Assembly: GCF_008923365.1 (NCBI RefSeq) | Contig: NZ_WBMR01000009.1 | Span: forward strand, 1-64,000 | DNA length: 64,000 bases | Source: Actinomadura montaniterrae | GTDB lineage: Bacteria; Actinomycetota; Actinomycetes; Streptosporangiales; Streptosporangiaceae | Reading direction: 5' to 3' | Part shown: in pieces, positions 33,481-42,662 of the stretch | Position numbering within the stretch: position 1 is the stretch's first letter | Layout: every line of letters starts with the position of its first letter | Notes under the pieces: generated by a model | The model's database searches: none | What the model was told of the DNA's origin: nothing | Seen by the model: only the letters and a program-made list of their open reading frames with translations | Position numbers and translations under genes: made by a program

Positions 33481-36400
33481 TCAGCCTCCGGTCGCCGCGG
33501 TGAGCTGGGCGAGCAGTTCGGAGGCGGTGATCGCGTCGAGGTCGCCGTACACCTGGACGCCGCCGATGGTGACGATCTCGGCGGGGTCGCGGTGGCCGAT
33601 CGCGACCGCGGGCCCGAAGCCGAGCGCGACGGTGGCGCCGCCGGGAAGCCCCCGCGTCATCCCGTCGACGATCCCGGCGTCCGCCGGAGCCTCGTGCTCC
33701 CATCCGCGCCGTTCGAGGCCGAGGAGGCTCCCGACCGGGACCTTCACCCCTTCGAACCGGGCGAGCCGCCCGGTCTCCCGTTCCTCGCGGGTGAGGGTGT
33801 GGACGGGCCGGTCGAGCTGCCGGAACGGCTGGGCGATCTCGTAGTCGGCGAACACCTCGCCCCAGGCGGCGAGGTCGTCCGCGCTCAGGTCGAGACGGTG
33901 CGCGACGCGGACCCGCGCGGCGTCCGGGAGGGTGCGGGCGTCGTCGGCGGAGTCGGCGTAGGTGCCGTCCTCGGCGACCCGGAAGGCCGTGCCGTCGCCG
34001 GTGAGCCAGACCAGGCGGCGGGCGAGGTGGCCGAGCAGCGGGTGGCGGACCAGGAGCCGTTCGAAGTCGGCGCGGGCCCAGGACCGGCGGGCGGCCATCG
34101 CGTCCTCCAGCCGCCGCACCTGCCCGGCCGCCACCGCGCGGACGTCCTTGCGCAGCGCCGCGAACCGCGCGTACGCGGCGGGCGCCAGCCGGGGGTCATC
34201 CTTGGCCCCGGGTTTGGGCAGCGCCTTGCGCGGCCGGCCGGACTCGTCCAGGACGAACGGCCTGAGCTGCTCGTCGAAGCCGACGGTGAAGCGGCGGGGG
34301 CCGTAGTCGAGGAGGAGGCCGCCGCCGGCGTCGAGCCCGAAGTCCGGGACGAGCCGGTCTTCGAGTTCCTCCTGGCTGAGGCCCAGCGCGCCGGCGATCT
34401 GGTCGATCTTCTCCCGCGCCCGGTCCCGGAGCGCTTTGAACCGCTGCTTCTGGGAGATGCCGTGCAGGTGCATGAGCGCGACGTCGGTGCCGATCTCGGC
34501 GAGGACGTCGAGCCCGGCGGCGGCGTTGCGGTGGCGGCTCTGGCCGGGCCACGCGCGGATCAGCGGGGCGAGGCGGCGGGCGGCCTCGCCGCCGCCGATG
34601 AGGCCGAGTTGGGTGAGCGCCCAGCCGTCCTTGGCCGGATGCCCGGCCGCCTCCCACCGCTCGAACACCGCCCAGGAGAACGCGGCGAGCGACTCCGGGT
34701 CGCAGGCCCGGACGACGTCGGCCAGGTCGGGGCGGCCACCGCCGGGCCGTTCGAGCGCGAGCGTCCGCAGCAGGTCGCGGGGCGCGGCCCGGGGCAGCGC
34801 CCGGTCCCGGCCGTTCATCAGGACCTGCGGCAGCAGCGCCGGGTCGGCCCAGGCACCGGTCTTCGGCGCGCGGACCGGGGCGAGCTCCAGCGGGCCGGCG
34901 CTCGTCAGGCCGGCGATCCCGGCGGCGGCCTCGTTCCCGAAGGCGCGCGCGGCCTCGACGAGCGCCTCGTCACCCTCGTTCCCGGCGATGTGCAGGAGCG
35001 CCGACTCGGCGGCCTGGCGCCCCTGCCCGACCGGGCCCAGGGCGGCGGGGATCAGGTGCTGCGCGGCAGCGAGCCCGTGCCGCGCGAGCCATGCGTGCGC
35101 GATGGGACGCCCGGACTTCAGCCGCAGCGCCCAGTCCGCCATGAGCCCGGCGATCTCCGGGGTGAGGAACGGCAGCAGGACGTCCCCGTCCGGCGCGGGC
35201 CGTCCGGCGACCGCCCTGACCAGCAGCGGGACGGCGGCGAGCTCGTAGCGGGCGGCGAGGGCCCTCAGCCCCCACCCGACCGGCGGTTCACCGGCCGCCC
35301 ACTCGGCGAACAGGGGCCGCACCAGGTCCTCGGGCCCTTCGGTGAACATGGCCTGGATCTCCCAGTGGGCGAGGCGCCCCGCCCGGTAGTCGGCGATCCT
35401 GGCGGCCCACGCGTCCCGGCTCCACCAGTGCGTCGCCGCGGACCACGCCTCCCGCTCGCCCGGCGCCCATCGCACGGCGGCACCGTCCGGCGGGACGAGC
35501 CCGTCGACCACCACGGCCTCGCGTTCACGGCGCCGGCGCCTCCACGGCGGGTTCGCCAGCGACGCGGGAACGTCGCGCGCCGCCGCGTCGGGGATCAGCG
35601 CCGCCGCCGTCTTCCCGCCGGCCAGGTCGGGGTGGGCCGTCAGGTGCTCGTCCAGCAGTTCGGCCGCGACGGCGGCGACCTTGCCGGTCCCGGCCGCCGC
35701 GTCCTTGAGCAGCCGCGCCGCACGCTCGGGGAACCGTTTCATCGCCTCCGCCAGCGCGGGCCTGACGCGCTCCTTGCCGGCGCGGTCCACGAGCGCTCGG
35801 AACGCCTCGTCGGTCGGCAGGATCGCCAGTGTCTCGGCCGTGTTCTTGCGGGCCTTGGCGTTGTGAGCGGAGTCGTGGGCCTCGGCCAGCAGCGGCGCGA
35901 GCGCGGCGCCCACACCGTCCACGGCGGTGGTCAGGAGGTCGGCGTTCGTCGCGTGCCAGTCCAGCGCGCCGAGCACCGGCAGCTGCGCGGCGGACCCGAT
36001 GGAACACCACAGCATCCAGGAGTACCGGTAGTCCCCCGACCCGCCGAACTCCGCGAGCACCTCGTCCACCCAGTCCTGGCGGGTCGGCACGAGGTAGGCG
36101 GTCACGAGCCGCAGCAGCACGTTCTCGCGGCACTCCCCCAGCCGCTCCACCGCCCGCTCGTACTCGGCCTCGTCGGCCACCGCGAGGACGGCGCGCATCC
36201 GTCGCAAGGCGCCCCGCGTGCCCCACCAGTGGCCGTACCGCGCCAAGGGGTCCCGCAGGCGGACCCACGCCTCGCTCTTGACGCCCTGCTCGATCCACTG
36301 CCACGTGGGCTCGGCGCGGCTGATGCCCGCGACGGCCGCCGCGGCGAACGCGGCGCCGCGCTCGGCGCACCAGGCGTCCACGAGCCGCGTGTGCGGTTCG

Positions 36401-36681
36401 TGCCGCCAGTCCTCGTGGCGGACGGCGATCTGCCCGGCCACCGCGGCGCCGAGCGGGTCGTCCTCCCCGTCCAGGTAGCGCCGCGCCGCCGCGACCAGCC
36501 CGGGATCGCTCTTCGGGTTCCCGAGCGTCTCCTCGACGTCGCCCGCCTGCGCTCGGATCTTCTCGCGCAGCTCGTCGCCCGCCGCGGGGTCGAGCTTCAG
36601 CGCCGTACCGGGCGTCCCGCCCCGCCGCGGATGCACCCGGCGCCGCCAGGCCGGCGGAATGACCAAGATCCCTTCGTCCAT
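33481..36681 (-). CDS. Large DUF4132 (HEAT-like repeat) protein
   Basis: 1066 residues with no signal or membrane helix. The first two thirds are alpha-helical and Ala/Leu-rich in a HEAT-like pattern. The last third carries the DUF4132 region (RLVWLTGDGTAFRVAEDGTYAD, then LDLSADDLAAWGEVFADYEIAQPFRQLDRPV in blocks), with the typical aromatic and acidic residues. Such proteins often have an N-terminal WGR domain; I do not see one here. The molecular function of DUF4132 is not established; roles near molybdenum-cofactor or toxin-related genes have been suggested in annotations only. It stands alone, flanked by convergent or same-strand genes 53 bp away. Confidence 0.85.
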   Translation of the reverse strand: MDEGILVIPPAWRRRVHPRRGGTPGTALKLDPAAGDELREKIRAQAGDVEETLGNPKSDPGLVAAARRYLDGEDDPLGAAVAGQIAVRHEDWRHEPHTRLVDAWCAERGAAFAAAAVAGISRAEPTWQWIEQGVKSEAWVRLRDPLARYGHWWGTRGALRRMRAVLAVADEAEYERAVERLGECRENVLLRLVTAYLVPTRQDWVDEVLAEFGGSGDYRYSWMLWCSIGSAAQLPVLGALDWHATNADLLTTAVDGVGAALAPLLAEAHDSAHNAKARKNTAETLAILPTDEAFRALVDRAGKERVRPALAEAMKRFPERAARLLKDAAAGTGKVAAVAAELLDEHLTAHPDLAGGKTAAALIPDAAARDVPASLANPPWRRRRREREAVVVDGLVPPDGAAVRWAPGEREAWSAATHWWSRDAWAARIADYRAGRLAHWEIQAMFTEGPEDLVRPLFAEWAAGEPPVGWGLRALAARYELAAVPLLVRAVAGRPAPDGDVLLPFLTPEIAGLMADWALRLKSGRPIAHAWLARHGLAAAQHLIPAALGPVGQGRQAAESALLHIAGNEGDEALVEAARAFGNEAAAGIAGLTSAGPLELAPVRAPKTGAWADPALLPQVLMNGRDRALPRAAPRDLLRTLALERPGGGRPDLADVVRACDPESLAAFSWAVFERWEAAGHPAKDGWALTQLGLIGGGEAARRLAPLIRAWPGQSRHRNAAAGLDVLAEIGTDVALMHLHGISQKQRFKALRDRAREKIDQIAGALGLSQEELEDRLVPDFGLDAGGGLLLDYGPRRFTVGFDEQLRPFVLDESGRPRKALPKPGAKDDPRLAPAAYARFAALRKDVRAVAAGQVRRLEDAMAARRSWARADFERLLVRHPLLGHLARRLVWLTGDGTAFRVAEDGTYADSADDARTLPDAARVRVAHRLDLSADDLAAWGEVFADYEIAQPFRQLDRPVHTLTREERETGRLARFEGVKVPVGSLLGLERRGWEHEAPADAGIVDGMTRGLPGGATVALGFGPAVAIGHRDPAEIVTIGGVQVYGDLDAITASELLAQLTAATGG

Positions 36682-36734
36682 GCCGCCGAACCGTAGGCCC
36701 TACCCCCGACAAGACCTCGCCGCGGCTCCCGCCG

Positions 36735-38153
36735 TCACGCGACGGGCGCGGTGTGGATCGAGACGGGACGGGTGGCCGCGTCGTAGGCGGCCCTGGACCC
36801 GGTGGCGCCCATGCCGCTGTCGCCCGCCGGTTCGTACAGGCGCTCGGGACCGCCGCCCTGCCACTGGTTCACCCAGATGACCCCGGCGGGGATGGCCCGC
36901 GCCGCGGCCATGTGCGCGGGGTCGCCGGTGTAGACGGTGGCGGCGAGGCCGAACCGCGTCCCGGCGGCCCTGGCCAGCCCCTCCTCGAAGGAGTCGACGA
37001 CCGCGACCGGGGCGAGCGGGCCGAAGGTCTCCTCGGTCATCACGAGCATGGAGTCGTCCACGCCGGTGAGCACGGTCGCGGGGTAGAAGAAGCCCTTGCC
37101 CTCGGGCGTCCTCCCTCCGATGCGGACGGTCGCGCCGCGCTCGACGGCGTCGGCGACGTGCCGTTCCACGATCTCGCGCTGCCGCCGGTCGACGAGGGGG
37201 CCCAGCACCGTCGTCTCGTCGCGGCCGTCACCGAGGGTGTAGGTCGCGGCGGCGTCCACGAGGGCGTCGATGAACGCGTCGGCGATGTCCCGGTGCACGT
37301 AGATGCGCTCCATGGACGTGCAGATCTGGCCCGAGTTGGCGAACGCGCCGAACGCGACGGCCGCGGCGGTGGCGGCCGGGTCCACGCCGGCGTCGACGAC
37401 CACGGGGTCCTTCCCGCCGAGTTCGAGGATGGCGCGGTTCAGCCGCCCGCCGGTCTCGGCGCCGACCTGGCGGCCCGCCTCGACCGAGCCGGTGAAGTGG
37501 ACGAGCCCGACCCGCTCGTCCGCGACCAGCGGCACGCCGGCCCGGGAGTCGCCGTGCACGAGGTTCACCACGCCGGGCGGCAGGTCGGCCAGCTCGAGCA
37601 GCCGCACCGCCGACATCGGGGACCGCTCGGACGGCTTGACCACGACGGTGTTCCCCGCGGCGAGCAGCGGGCCGAGCGCGCCGAGCGTCATCGGCACCGG
37701 GAAGTTCCACGGGACGATGACCGCCGCGACGCCGACCGGTTCGCGCAGGATCGCGGTGGTGCCGCCGCCCGGCCCGGCGACCGTCTCCTCGAACGGGTAG
37801 CCGAGGGCCTCGGCCACGGCGGCCTTGAACGCGAGCGCCGCGCCGGCGATGAAGGTCGTGCCGAGCGCGACGGGCTTGCCCATCTCGGCGCACTCGATCC
37901 CGGCGAGTTCGGCGGCGTGCTCGGCGACCGCGTCCGCCCACCGGGTCAGCCGCGCCGCCCGCTCGGCGACGGGCAGCGCGGCCCACGCGGGCTGCGCCTG
38001 TGCGGCCGCGTCCACGGCCAGCCGGACGTCCTCTGGCGAGCCGCTGGGGCAGCGGGCGACGGCCTCGCCGGTCGCCGGGTCGACCACCTCGTGGAACGCG
38101 TCGCCGCGGGTGCCGGCCGGGCGTCCGCCGATCAGGTTCTGCAGGGTCTTCAC
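36735..38153 (-). CDS. NAD(P)-dependent aldehyde dehydrogenase
   Basis: 472 residues from the GTG at 38153, preceded by AAGGAG eight bases upstream. Catalytic residues are intact: Asn150 in PWNFP, Glu244 in LELGGKDP and Cys278 in GQICTS. It oxidises an aldehyde to the acid. It lies 47 bp after the GMC oxidoreductase on the same strand, so an alcohol would be oxidised to aldehyde and then to acid. With a GbsR-type regulator next door, choline to glycine betaine is the classical reading, but isoprenoid or other alcohols are possible. Confidence 0.93.
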   Translation of the reverse strand: MKTLQNLIGGRPAGTRGDAFHEVVDPATGEAVARCPSGSPEDVRLAVDAAAQAQPAWAALPVAERAARLTRWADAVAEHAAELAGIECAEMGKPVALGTTFIAGAALAFKAAVAEALGYPFEETVAGPGGGTTAILREPVGVAAVIVPWNFPVPMTLGALGPLLAAGNTVVVKPSERSPMSAVRLLELADLPPGVVNLVHGDSRAGVPLVADERVGLVHFTGSVEAGRQVGAETGGRLNRAILELGGKDPVVVDAGVDPAATAAAVAFGAFANSGQICTSMERIYVHRDIADAFIDALVDAAATYTLGDGRDETTVLGPLVDRRQREIVERHVADAVERGATVRIGGRTPEGKGFFYPATVLTGVDDSMLVMTEETFGPLAPVAVVDSFEEGLARAAGTRFGLAATVYTGDPAHMAAARAIPAGVIWVNQWQGGGPERLYEPAGDSGMGATGSRAAYDAATRPVSIHTAPVA

Positions 38154-38200
38154 TGGAGGTGCTCCTTGCCGCTCTGCTGCGTCTCTGCTGCGTCCGGGGG

Positions 38201-39763
38201 TCAGGCGAGGCGGTCGGCCATGAGCTCGCCGGCCATGATCGACGCCAGGTTGGTGTTGGCCCGCGGGACGGACGGGAAGATCGAGGCGTCCACCACGCGC
38301 AGCCCCGCGAACCCTCGGACGCGGCACGCCGGGTCCACCACCGCCGAGTCGTCGTCCTCCGCCCCCATCCGGCAGGTGCTGGTGCCGTGCTGGGCGTCGA
38401 CCGCGGTGGCCAGCAGGTGGTCGCCGAGTTTCGCGTCGTCGTCCAGGACCGCGAACAGCTCGGCGTTGACGGCGTCGACCGACCCGTCGACGACGGCGGC
38501 GGCCTCGGGGCCGCGCGCCAGCTCGACCAGGGCGCGGACACCGTCGCGCAGGCGCGCCAGGTCGCGCTCGTCCGACAGCATCCGTTCCCGGACCTCGGGC
38601 TGCGCCTGCGGGTCGGCGGACGCCAGCGTCAGCACCCCGCGCGAAAGGGTCTGGTTGAGCCACACGCCGAAGCCGCCCGACGGGAACCGCGTGTCGGCGC
38701 TCTCCATCGCCAGCACGTTCATGTTCAGCGACACGAACATCATGTCGTGAACGAGCCCGGGCGTGCCGCTGCTGTAGCGGACGCAGACGTTGGTGTGGCG
38801 GTCGTCGGCCGTCTTGACCGCGGCCTCCGCGGTCAGCGGCAACCCGACGACGATCATCGGATGATCCTGCATGCCGCGGCCCACGGGCAGGTCGGCCCGC
38901 ACCTCGATGCCGAGGCGGCGCAGGTCCGCGGCCGGGCCGATGCCCGACCGCAGCAGGATCGCGGGCGAATGGATCACTCCGGCGCTGAGCACGATCTCGT
39001 CGGCGTGCTCCGTCACGGCCGTGCCGCCGGTGATGACGCGGACGCCGACGGCCCGGTCGCCGTCGAACACGACCCGCTCGACCAGGGCGTCGCCGCGGAC
39101 GGTGAGCCCGGGCAGCGACCGGGCCGGTTCGAGGTAGCCGTCGTTGACGGTGACCCGGCGCCCGGCCCGCGAGTTGATCGGGTAGGGCGAGACGCCGGCC
39201 GCCCCGGGCGCGTTCACGTCCGGCGCCCAGGCGTGCCCGGCGGCCCGCGCCGCCGCGGCCAGCGCGCCGTCGACGCCGCCCCACCGGTCCCGCGGCATCC
39301 GGAAGATCGGGGTCGGGCCGCCACGCCCGTGGTACGGCTCGTCGCCGAACTCCTCGTCGTCCTCCAGCCGGGCGAAGTACGGCAGGACGTCCTCGGGCGA
39401 CCAGCCGGCGCATCCGGCCGCGGCCCAGTCCGCGAAGTCCTCCATCGGCGGGCGGATCGCGATCTGCCCGTTGACCGACGAGCTGCCGCCCGCGCCGCGT
39501 CCGCGCCAGTAGGGCGCCTGCGGCTGCGCGTCCGTGCGGGACGCGTTGACGCCGTCCCACACCAGCCCGGCGACGGCGGCGGGGTCCATCAGCGCGCGCG
39601 CCGGGTTCGGCGAGCGCCACGCCTCGTGCATGTGCGCGGACCTGTAGTCGGGCCCGGCCTCCAGGAGCAGGACGCGCTTGCCGCGCTCGGCCGAGCGGGC
39701 GGCGAGGACCGCGCCGGCGGACCCCGCTCCCACGACGATGACGTCCCAGCCCGTGTCCCTCAC
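38201..39763 (-). CDS. GMC-family alcohol oxidoreductase (choline-dehydrogenase-like)
   Basis: 520 residues from the GTG at 39763, with an excellent GGAGG ribosome site. The FAD motif GAGSAG is at 12-17. RGRGAGGSSSVNG is the GMC signature 1 region, and the active-site pair is His in QHGTSTCRMG and Asn in PRANTNLASIMAGE near the C-terminus. It oxidises an alcohol while reducing FAD. There is no export signal. It heads a two-gene unit with the aldehyde dehydrogenase; the 26-bp palindrome at 39843-39868 lies in front. Similar to BetA, but substrate specificity within GMC enzymes is hard to read from sequence. Confidence 0.93.
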   Translation of the reverse strand: MRDTGWDVIVVGAGSAGAVLAARSAERGKRVLLLEAGPDYRSAHMHEAWRSPNPARALMDPAAVAGLVWDGVNASRTDAQPQAPYWRGRGAGGSSSVNGQIAIRPPMEDFADWAAAGCAGWSPEDVLPYFARLEDDEEFGDEPYHGRGGPTPIFRMPRDRWGGVDGALAAAARAAGHAWAPDVNAPGAAGVSPYPINSRAGRRVTVNDGYLEPARSLPGLTVRGDALVERVVFDGDRAVGVRVITGGTAVTEHADEIVLSAGVIHSPAILLRSGIGPAADLRRLGIEVRADLPVGRGMQDHPMIVVGLPLTAEAAVKTADDRHTNVCVRYSSGTPGLVHDMMFVSLNMNVLAMESADTRFPSGGFGVWLNQTLSRGVLTLASADPQAQPEVRERMLSDERDLARLRDGVRALVELARGPEAAAVVDGSVDAVNAELFAVLDDDAKLGDHLLATAVDAQHGTSTCRMGAEDDDSAVVDPACRVRGFAGLRVVDASIFPSVPRANTNLASIMAGELMADRLA

Positions 39764-39842
39764 GGCGAACCTCCTGCGTTCGGCGGGAGCGCGGATCCGC
39801 GGATGTCCGGACCGCTGCTGGGCGGTAGACTGCCTCCTTGAG

Positions 39843-39868
39843 GAAAGTTCAGTCAAGAGTGAACTTTC
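39843..39868. promoter_or_regulatory. Perfect 9-bp inverted repeat, probable operator of the GbsR-like regulator
   Basis: GAAAGTTCA, eight-base spacer, TGAACTTTC. It is strikingly AT-rich for this genome and lies between the GMC gene (leftward) and the GbsR/MarR-like gene (rightward). TTGACT, a good -35 box for the GMC gene, lies inside it on the minus strand (39853-39858), so binding would block that promoter. Confidence 0.82.
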
Positions 39869-39883
39869 ATTTTCTTCTGATCG

Positions 39884-40375
39884 ATGGGAGCTCCGGCCGT
39901 GTCGAGCCTCGCCCGCGACGATCGCACCGGCGACGCGAACGCCCTGATCGACGACTTCGGCCTGCACATCGGCCGCGCGATGGGCTGGCCCCCGATGGCG
40001 GGCCGCACCGCGGCCGTTTTGATGCTCGGCGAGGCCCCCATGACCATGGCGGAACTGCAGGCGGCACTGTACGCCAGCAAGGGGTCGATGTCGGAGATGA
40101 CGCGCCTGCTGGTGGAGAACGGGACCGTCCGGCGGTTCAAACAGCCCGGCTCCCGCCACTACGTCTACGAATGGCGCGACGACGCCTGGGCCGGCTGCCT
40201 CCAGCACCAGCTGGACGCGACGGCCGAACTGCTCGCGCTGGCCGAGAGCGCGCACGCGCGCAGCACCGGCCTGCCCGGACGCCAGCGCGAACGGCTCCGC
40301 CAGATGCACGAGTACTACACCTTCATGGTGAGCAGCCTCGAAGCCCTCCTCGCCCAGTACAAGGAATCCCACTAG
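39884..40375 (+). CDS. GbsR/MarR-family transcriptional regulator
   Basis: 163 residues from the ATG at 39884; an in-frame GTG at 39899 has a better-placed GGGAG ribosome site. It matches the GbsR type of winged helix: IGRAMGWPPMAGRTAAVLMLGEAPMTMAELQAALYASKGSMSEMTRLLVENGTVRRF in successive blocks (about 28-90), where the helix-turn-helix picks a two-helix GxxMSEMTR motif. In Bacillus, GbsR senses choline and represses betaine synthesis genes. Here it faces a GMC oxidoreductase and aldehyde dehydrogenase across a perfect palindrome, so a similar alcohol-sensing role is likely. Confidence 0.85.
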   Translation: MGAPAVSSLARDDRTGDANALIDDFGLHIGRAMGWPPMAGRTAAVLMLGEAPMTMAELQAALYASKGSMSEMTRLLVENGTVRRFKQPGSRHYVYEWRDDAWAGCLQHQLDATAELLALAESAHARSTGLPGRQRERLRQMHEYYTFMVSSLEALLAQYKESH

Positions 40376-40452
40376 CGGAGTGCGGCGGCCCTGGCCGAGA
40401 CTGAGCCGCCGCGATCTCGGCGAGGTCGCCTCCGGGCCGCCGAGCGGCCGTG

Positions 40453-41343
40453 TCAGCCGCCGGGCGACGTCGACGGCTCCGGCTGCGTGGGGGTCGTCTG
40501 CTGCTTCCCGTCGGGGTCGGTCATGCTCTCGTTGGCCGCGCCGATCGAGGTGACCTCGGTGACCTTCCAGGTCCCGTGGCTGCGGGCGAGCTTCATGTCG
40601 AGGTAGGAGCCGAGGACGCTGCGGGTGCCGGCGGTGCTGTGCACCTCGCTGTCCATCACGACGACGGCGCGGGCGTTGCTCCCGTCGACGTCGCCGACGT
40701 AGACGGTGCGGACGGTCGCGGACGCGTCCGCCTTGAGCTTGGTGATGATGCCTTCGAGCCCGCCGGTGAAGGCCTGGTCGTAGGTCTTGGCGAAGTCGTC
40801 CGACGCCAGGGACAGCACCCTGTTGCGGGCGGCCTGGAGCCGGGTGTGGTCGTAGCTGAGCAGCGCCTGCCCGAACCTGCCCGCGCTGTCGCCGACCTGC
40901 CGCCGCACGTCCTCGCGGGTGTCGGCCTTGTCCGCCCGGTGCCACTGCAGGCCCGCGGTGACGATCGAGGCGATCAGGACCGCGACGACGAGGAGCTTGG
41001 CGGCGACCTGCCCGGTCAGCAGGCCGGCGATCCGCCCGCGCCGGCCCGCCCGGCCTTCGGGCGCGGCCGTCTCGTCGGCCTCGGTCTCTTCGGCCTTCGC
41101 CTCGTCGCTCGCCGTCTCCTCGGTGTCGGTCTCTTCGGCATCGGTCTCTTCGGCATCGGTCTCTTCGGCATCGGTCTCTTCGGTGCCGGTCCCTTCGGTG
41201 CCGGTCCCTTCGGTGCCGGTCCCTTCGGTGCCGGTCCCTTCGGTGCCGGTCTCTTCGGTGCCGGTCTCTTCGGTGTCGGTCTCTTCGGCGGACGGCGAGC
41301 GGATGTCCTCGGTGGTGTCGGTCTTCACTGGTCCTCCATTCAT
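40453..41343 (-). CDS. Mce-associated membrane protein with an acidic repeat N-terminus
   Basis: 296 residues. The first 80 are a low-complexity Glu/Thr/Gly/Asp tract built of five-residue repeats. A short basic patch and one transmembrane helix follow (about 113-133, AAKLLVVAVLIASIVTAGL). The rest is an extracytoplasmic SnoaL-like domain of the Mce-associated type, ending in a Pro/Thr/Ser-rich tail. Such proteins accompany Mce complexes and are thought to stabilise them. The ATG overlaps the MceF stop as ATGA, so it is translated as the last gene of the operon. GTG 41328 is another possible start. Confidence 0.88.
   Translation of the reverse strand: MNGGPVKTDTTEDIRSPSAEETDTEETGTEETGTEGTGTEGTGTEGTGTEGTGTEETDAEETDAEETDAEETDTEETASDEAKAEETEADETAAPEGRAGRRGRIAGLLTGQVAAKLLVVAVLIASIVTAGLQWHRADKADTREDVRRQVGDSAGRFGQALLSYDHTRLQAARNRVLSLASDDFAKTYDQAFTGGLEGIITKLKADASATVRTVYVGDVDGSNARAVVVMDSEVHSTAGTRSVLGSYLDMKLARSHGTWKVTEVTSIGAANESMTDPDGKQQTTPTQPEPSTSPGG
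41107..41286 (-). repeat. 15-bp tandem repeat, about 12 copies, inside the Mce-associated gene
   Basis: Twelve five-residue units cover residues 20-79, reading EETDT, EETGT, EGTGT, EETDA and close variants. At DNA level the unit is GGTGCCGGTCCCTTC-like on the plus strand. Four neighbouring EGTGT copies are nearly identical, which points to recent slippage. Copy number changes keep the frame. Confidence 0.9.
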
Positions 41344-42662
41344 CGGCGGAAGCCGGATCGGCGGCGCACGAGCGTCCTGACGACGTTGGCGGCGACGGCC
41401 AGCACCACCACGGCGGCGAGCGCGGGCAGCAGCAGGGGCAGTGCGCGCGACAGCGGGGAGCGGCGGTCGCCGGCAGCGCTGACCGGACGGGTCGCGAGCG
41501 CGGCGGGCGTCCGCTCCTGCGCGGGAGCCGTCGCAGCCGAGCCGCTTCCGGAAGGCGGCCTGCCGCCGGACTTCGCGGAGCCCTTCCCGGCGGTCGCGGG
41601 GCAGAGGGCGAGGGCCGGCGCGGTGGGCTTGCGCGTGGGGGCGGCGTACTCGGCGGCCTGCGGCGGGCCCGCCACGGTGATCACCGCGGTGGTGCGCAGC
41701 GCGCTGCCCTTGCCTTCCTTGACCCGGACGTCCGACACCAGCGCCTGGAGCGTGGGGACCATCCGCAGGACGTGGTTGATCTTCGCCTGGTTGGCGGCGT
41801 CGAAGACCGGCGCGGTCGGGACGGCGGCCGCCGACAGCAGGCAGTCCAGGCCGGGCCGGGCGGACTCCAGGAGCGCGTCGAGGTCGCCGAGGGTGCCTGG
41901 GCCTCGCGCCAGGACGCTGTCGAGGTCCTGCCGGGCCTGCCGCATCGTCGCGGTGAACGCGGCGAGGTCGTTGACGCCGGAGACCAGCTGGTAGCGGTGC
42001 CGGGTGAGGGTGCTCGTGAGCTGGGTGAGCTGCGTGGCGAGGGCGTCGAGCGTGGGGGCCTCGGCGGCGAGCGTGGCGGTGAGCCGGTCGGTGTCGCCGA
42101 TCATGTCGTGGAGCGCGGTGCCGCGGCCCTGGAGGCCGGTCGCCGCCTCGTGGAACAGGGTCTGCGCGTCGCGCGGGTCGACGGCCTTGAGCGTGTCGCT
42201 GAGCCCGGTGAACAGCTGCTTGTAGTCGGTCGTGCCGGACGTCCGGGCGAGGGGGATGTGGTCGCCGGCCTTGAGGTATCCCCCGCCCGGCGTCTTCGGC
42301 GAGGTCAGCTCGATGTAGGGCTCGCCGATCGCGGACTTGCGGAGCACCTGCGCGCCCGCGCCCGCCGGGACGTGGACGCTGCGGTCCATCTCGATGCGGA
42401 CCTCGACGTGGCCGTCGCGCAGTGCCACACCGCCGACGCGTCCGACCTTCACGCCGAGGTGGGTGACCTCCAGGTCGCGGTGCAGGCCGGGCGAGGACGC
42501 GAAGTCGGCGGTCACCGGGAACGGCCGCTCCAGGGCGTCGACGGTGATGATGTTGCGGACGGCCCAGACCGCGAGGAGCGCGCCGAGCAGCGCGAAGAAG
42601 ACCAGGTTGACGACGATCCGCGGCTGCTTGACCTGCGGGAGCTTCAACGGCGGTGTCCTCAT
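41340..42662 (-). CDS. mceF: MceF-type protein of the Mce import complex
   Basis: 440 residues. An N-terminal anchor helix (about 18-36, VVNLVFFALLGALLAVWAV) precedes the MCE domain (about 40-120, HLGVKVGRVGGVAL and AIGEPYIELTSP). A helical region that forms the hydrophobic tunnel with the other Mce proteins follows. After a Pro/Ser-rich linker it ends with a second hydrophobic helix (about 411-430) and a basic tail RRRSGFRR. That C-terminal helix is not standard for MceF and suggests a second membrane anchor. Start and stop overlap the neighbours by 4 bp. Assigned as F by order. Confidence 0.9.
   Translation of the reverse strand: MRTPPLKLPQVKQPRIVVNLVFFALLGALLAVWAVRNIITVDALERPFPVTADFASSPGLHRDLEVTHLGVKVGRVGGVALRDGHVEVRIEMDRSVHVPAGAGAQVLRKSAIGEPYIELTSPKTPGGGYLKAGDHIPLARTSGTTDYKQLFTGLSDTLKAVDPRDAQTLFHEAATGLQGRGTALHDMIGDTDRLTATLAAEAPTLDALATQLTQLTSTLTRHRYQLVSGVNDLAAFTATMRQARQDLDSVLARGPGTLGDLDALLESARPGLDCLLSAAAVPTAPVFDAANQAKINHVLRMVPTLQALVSDVRVKEGKGSALRTTAVITVAGPPQAAEYAAPTRKPTAPALALCPATAGKGSAKSGGRPPSGSGSAATAPAQERTPAALATRPVSAAGDRRSPLSRALPLLLPALAAVVVLAVAANVVRTLVRRRSGFRR

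Noticed and set aside
33592..36696. Plus-strand open frame of 1034 codons opposite the DUF4132 gene
   Set aside because: Gly/Arg/Pro-rich mirror of a long GC-rich gene; the minus-strand reading has normal protein composition.
40382..40412. GCGGCGG and CCGCCGC hairpin between the GbsR-like and Mce-associated genes
   Set aside because: The loop is 17 bases and such pairings are expected by chance in DNA this GC-rich.
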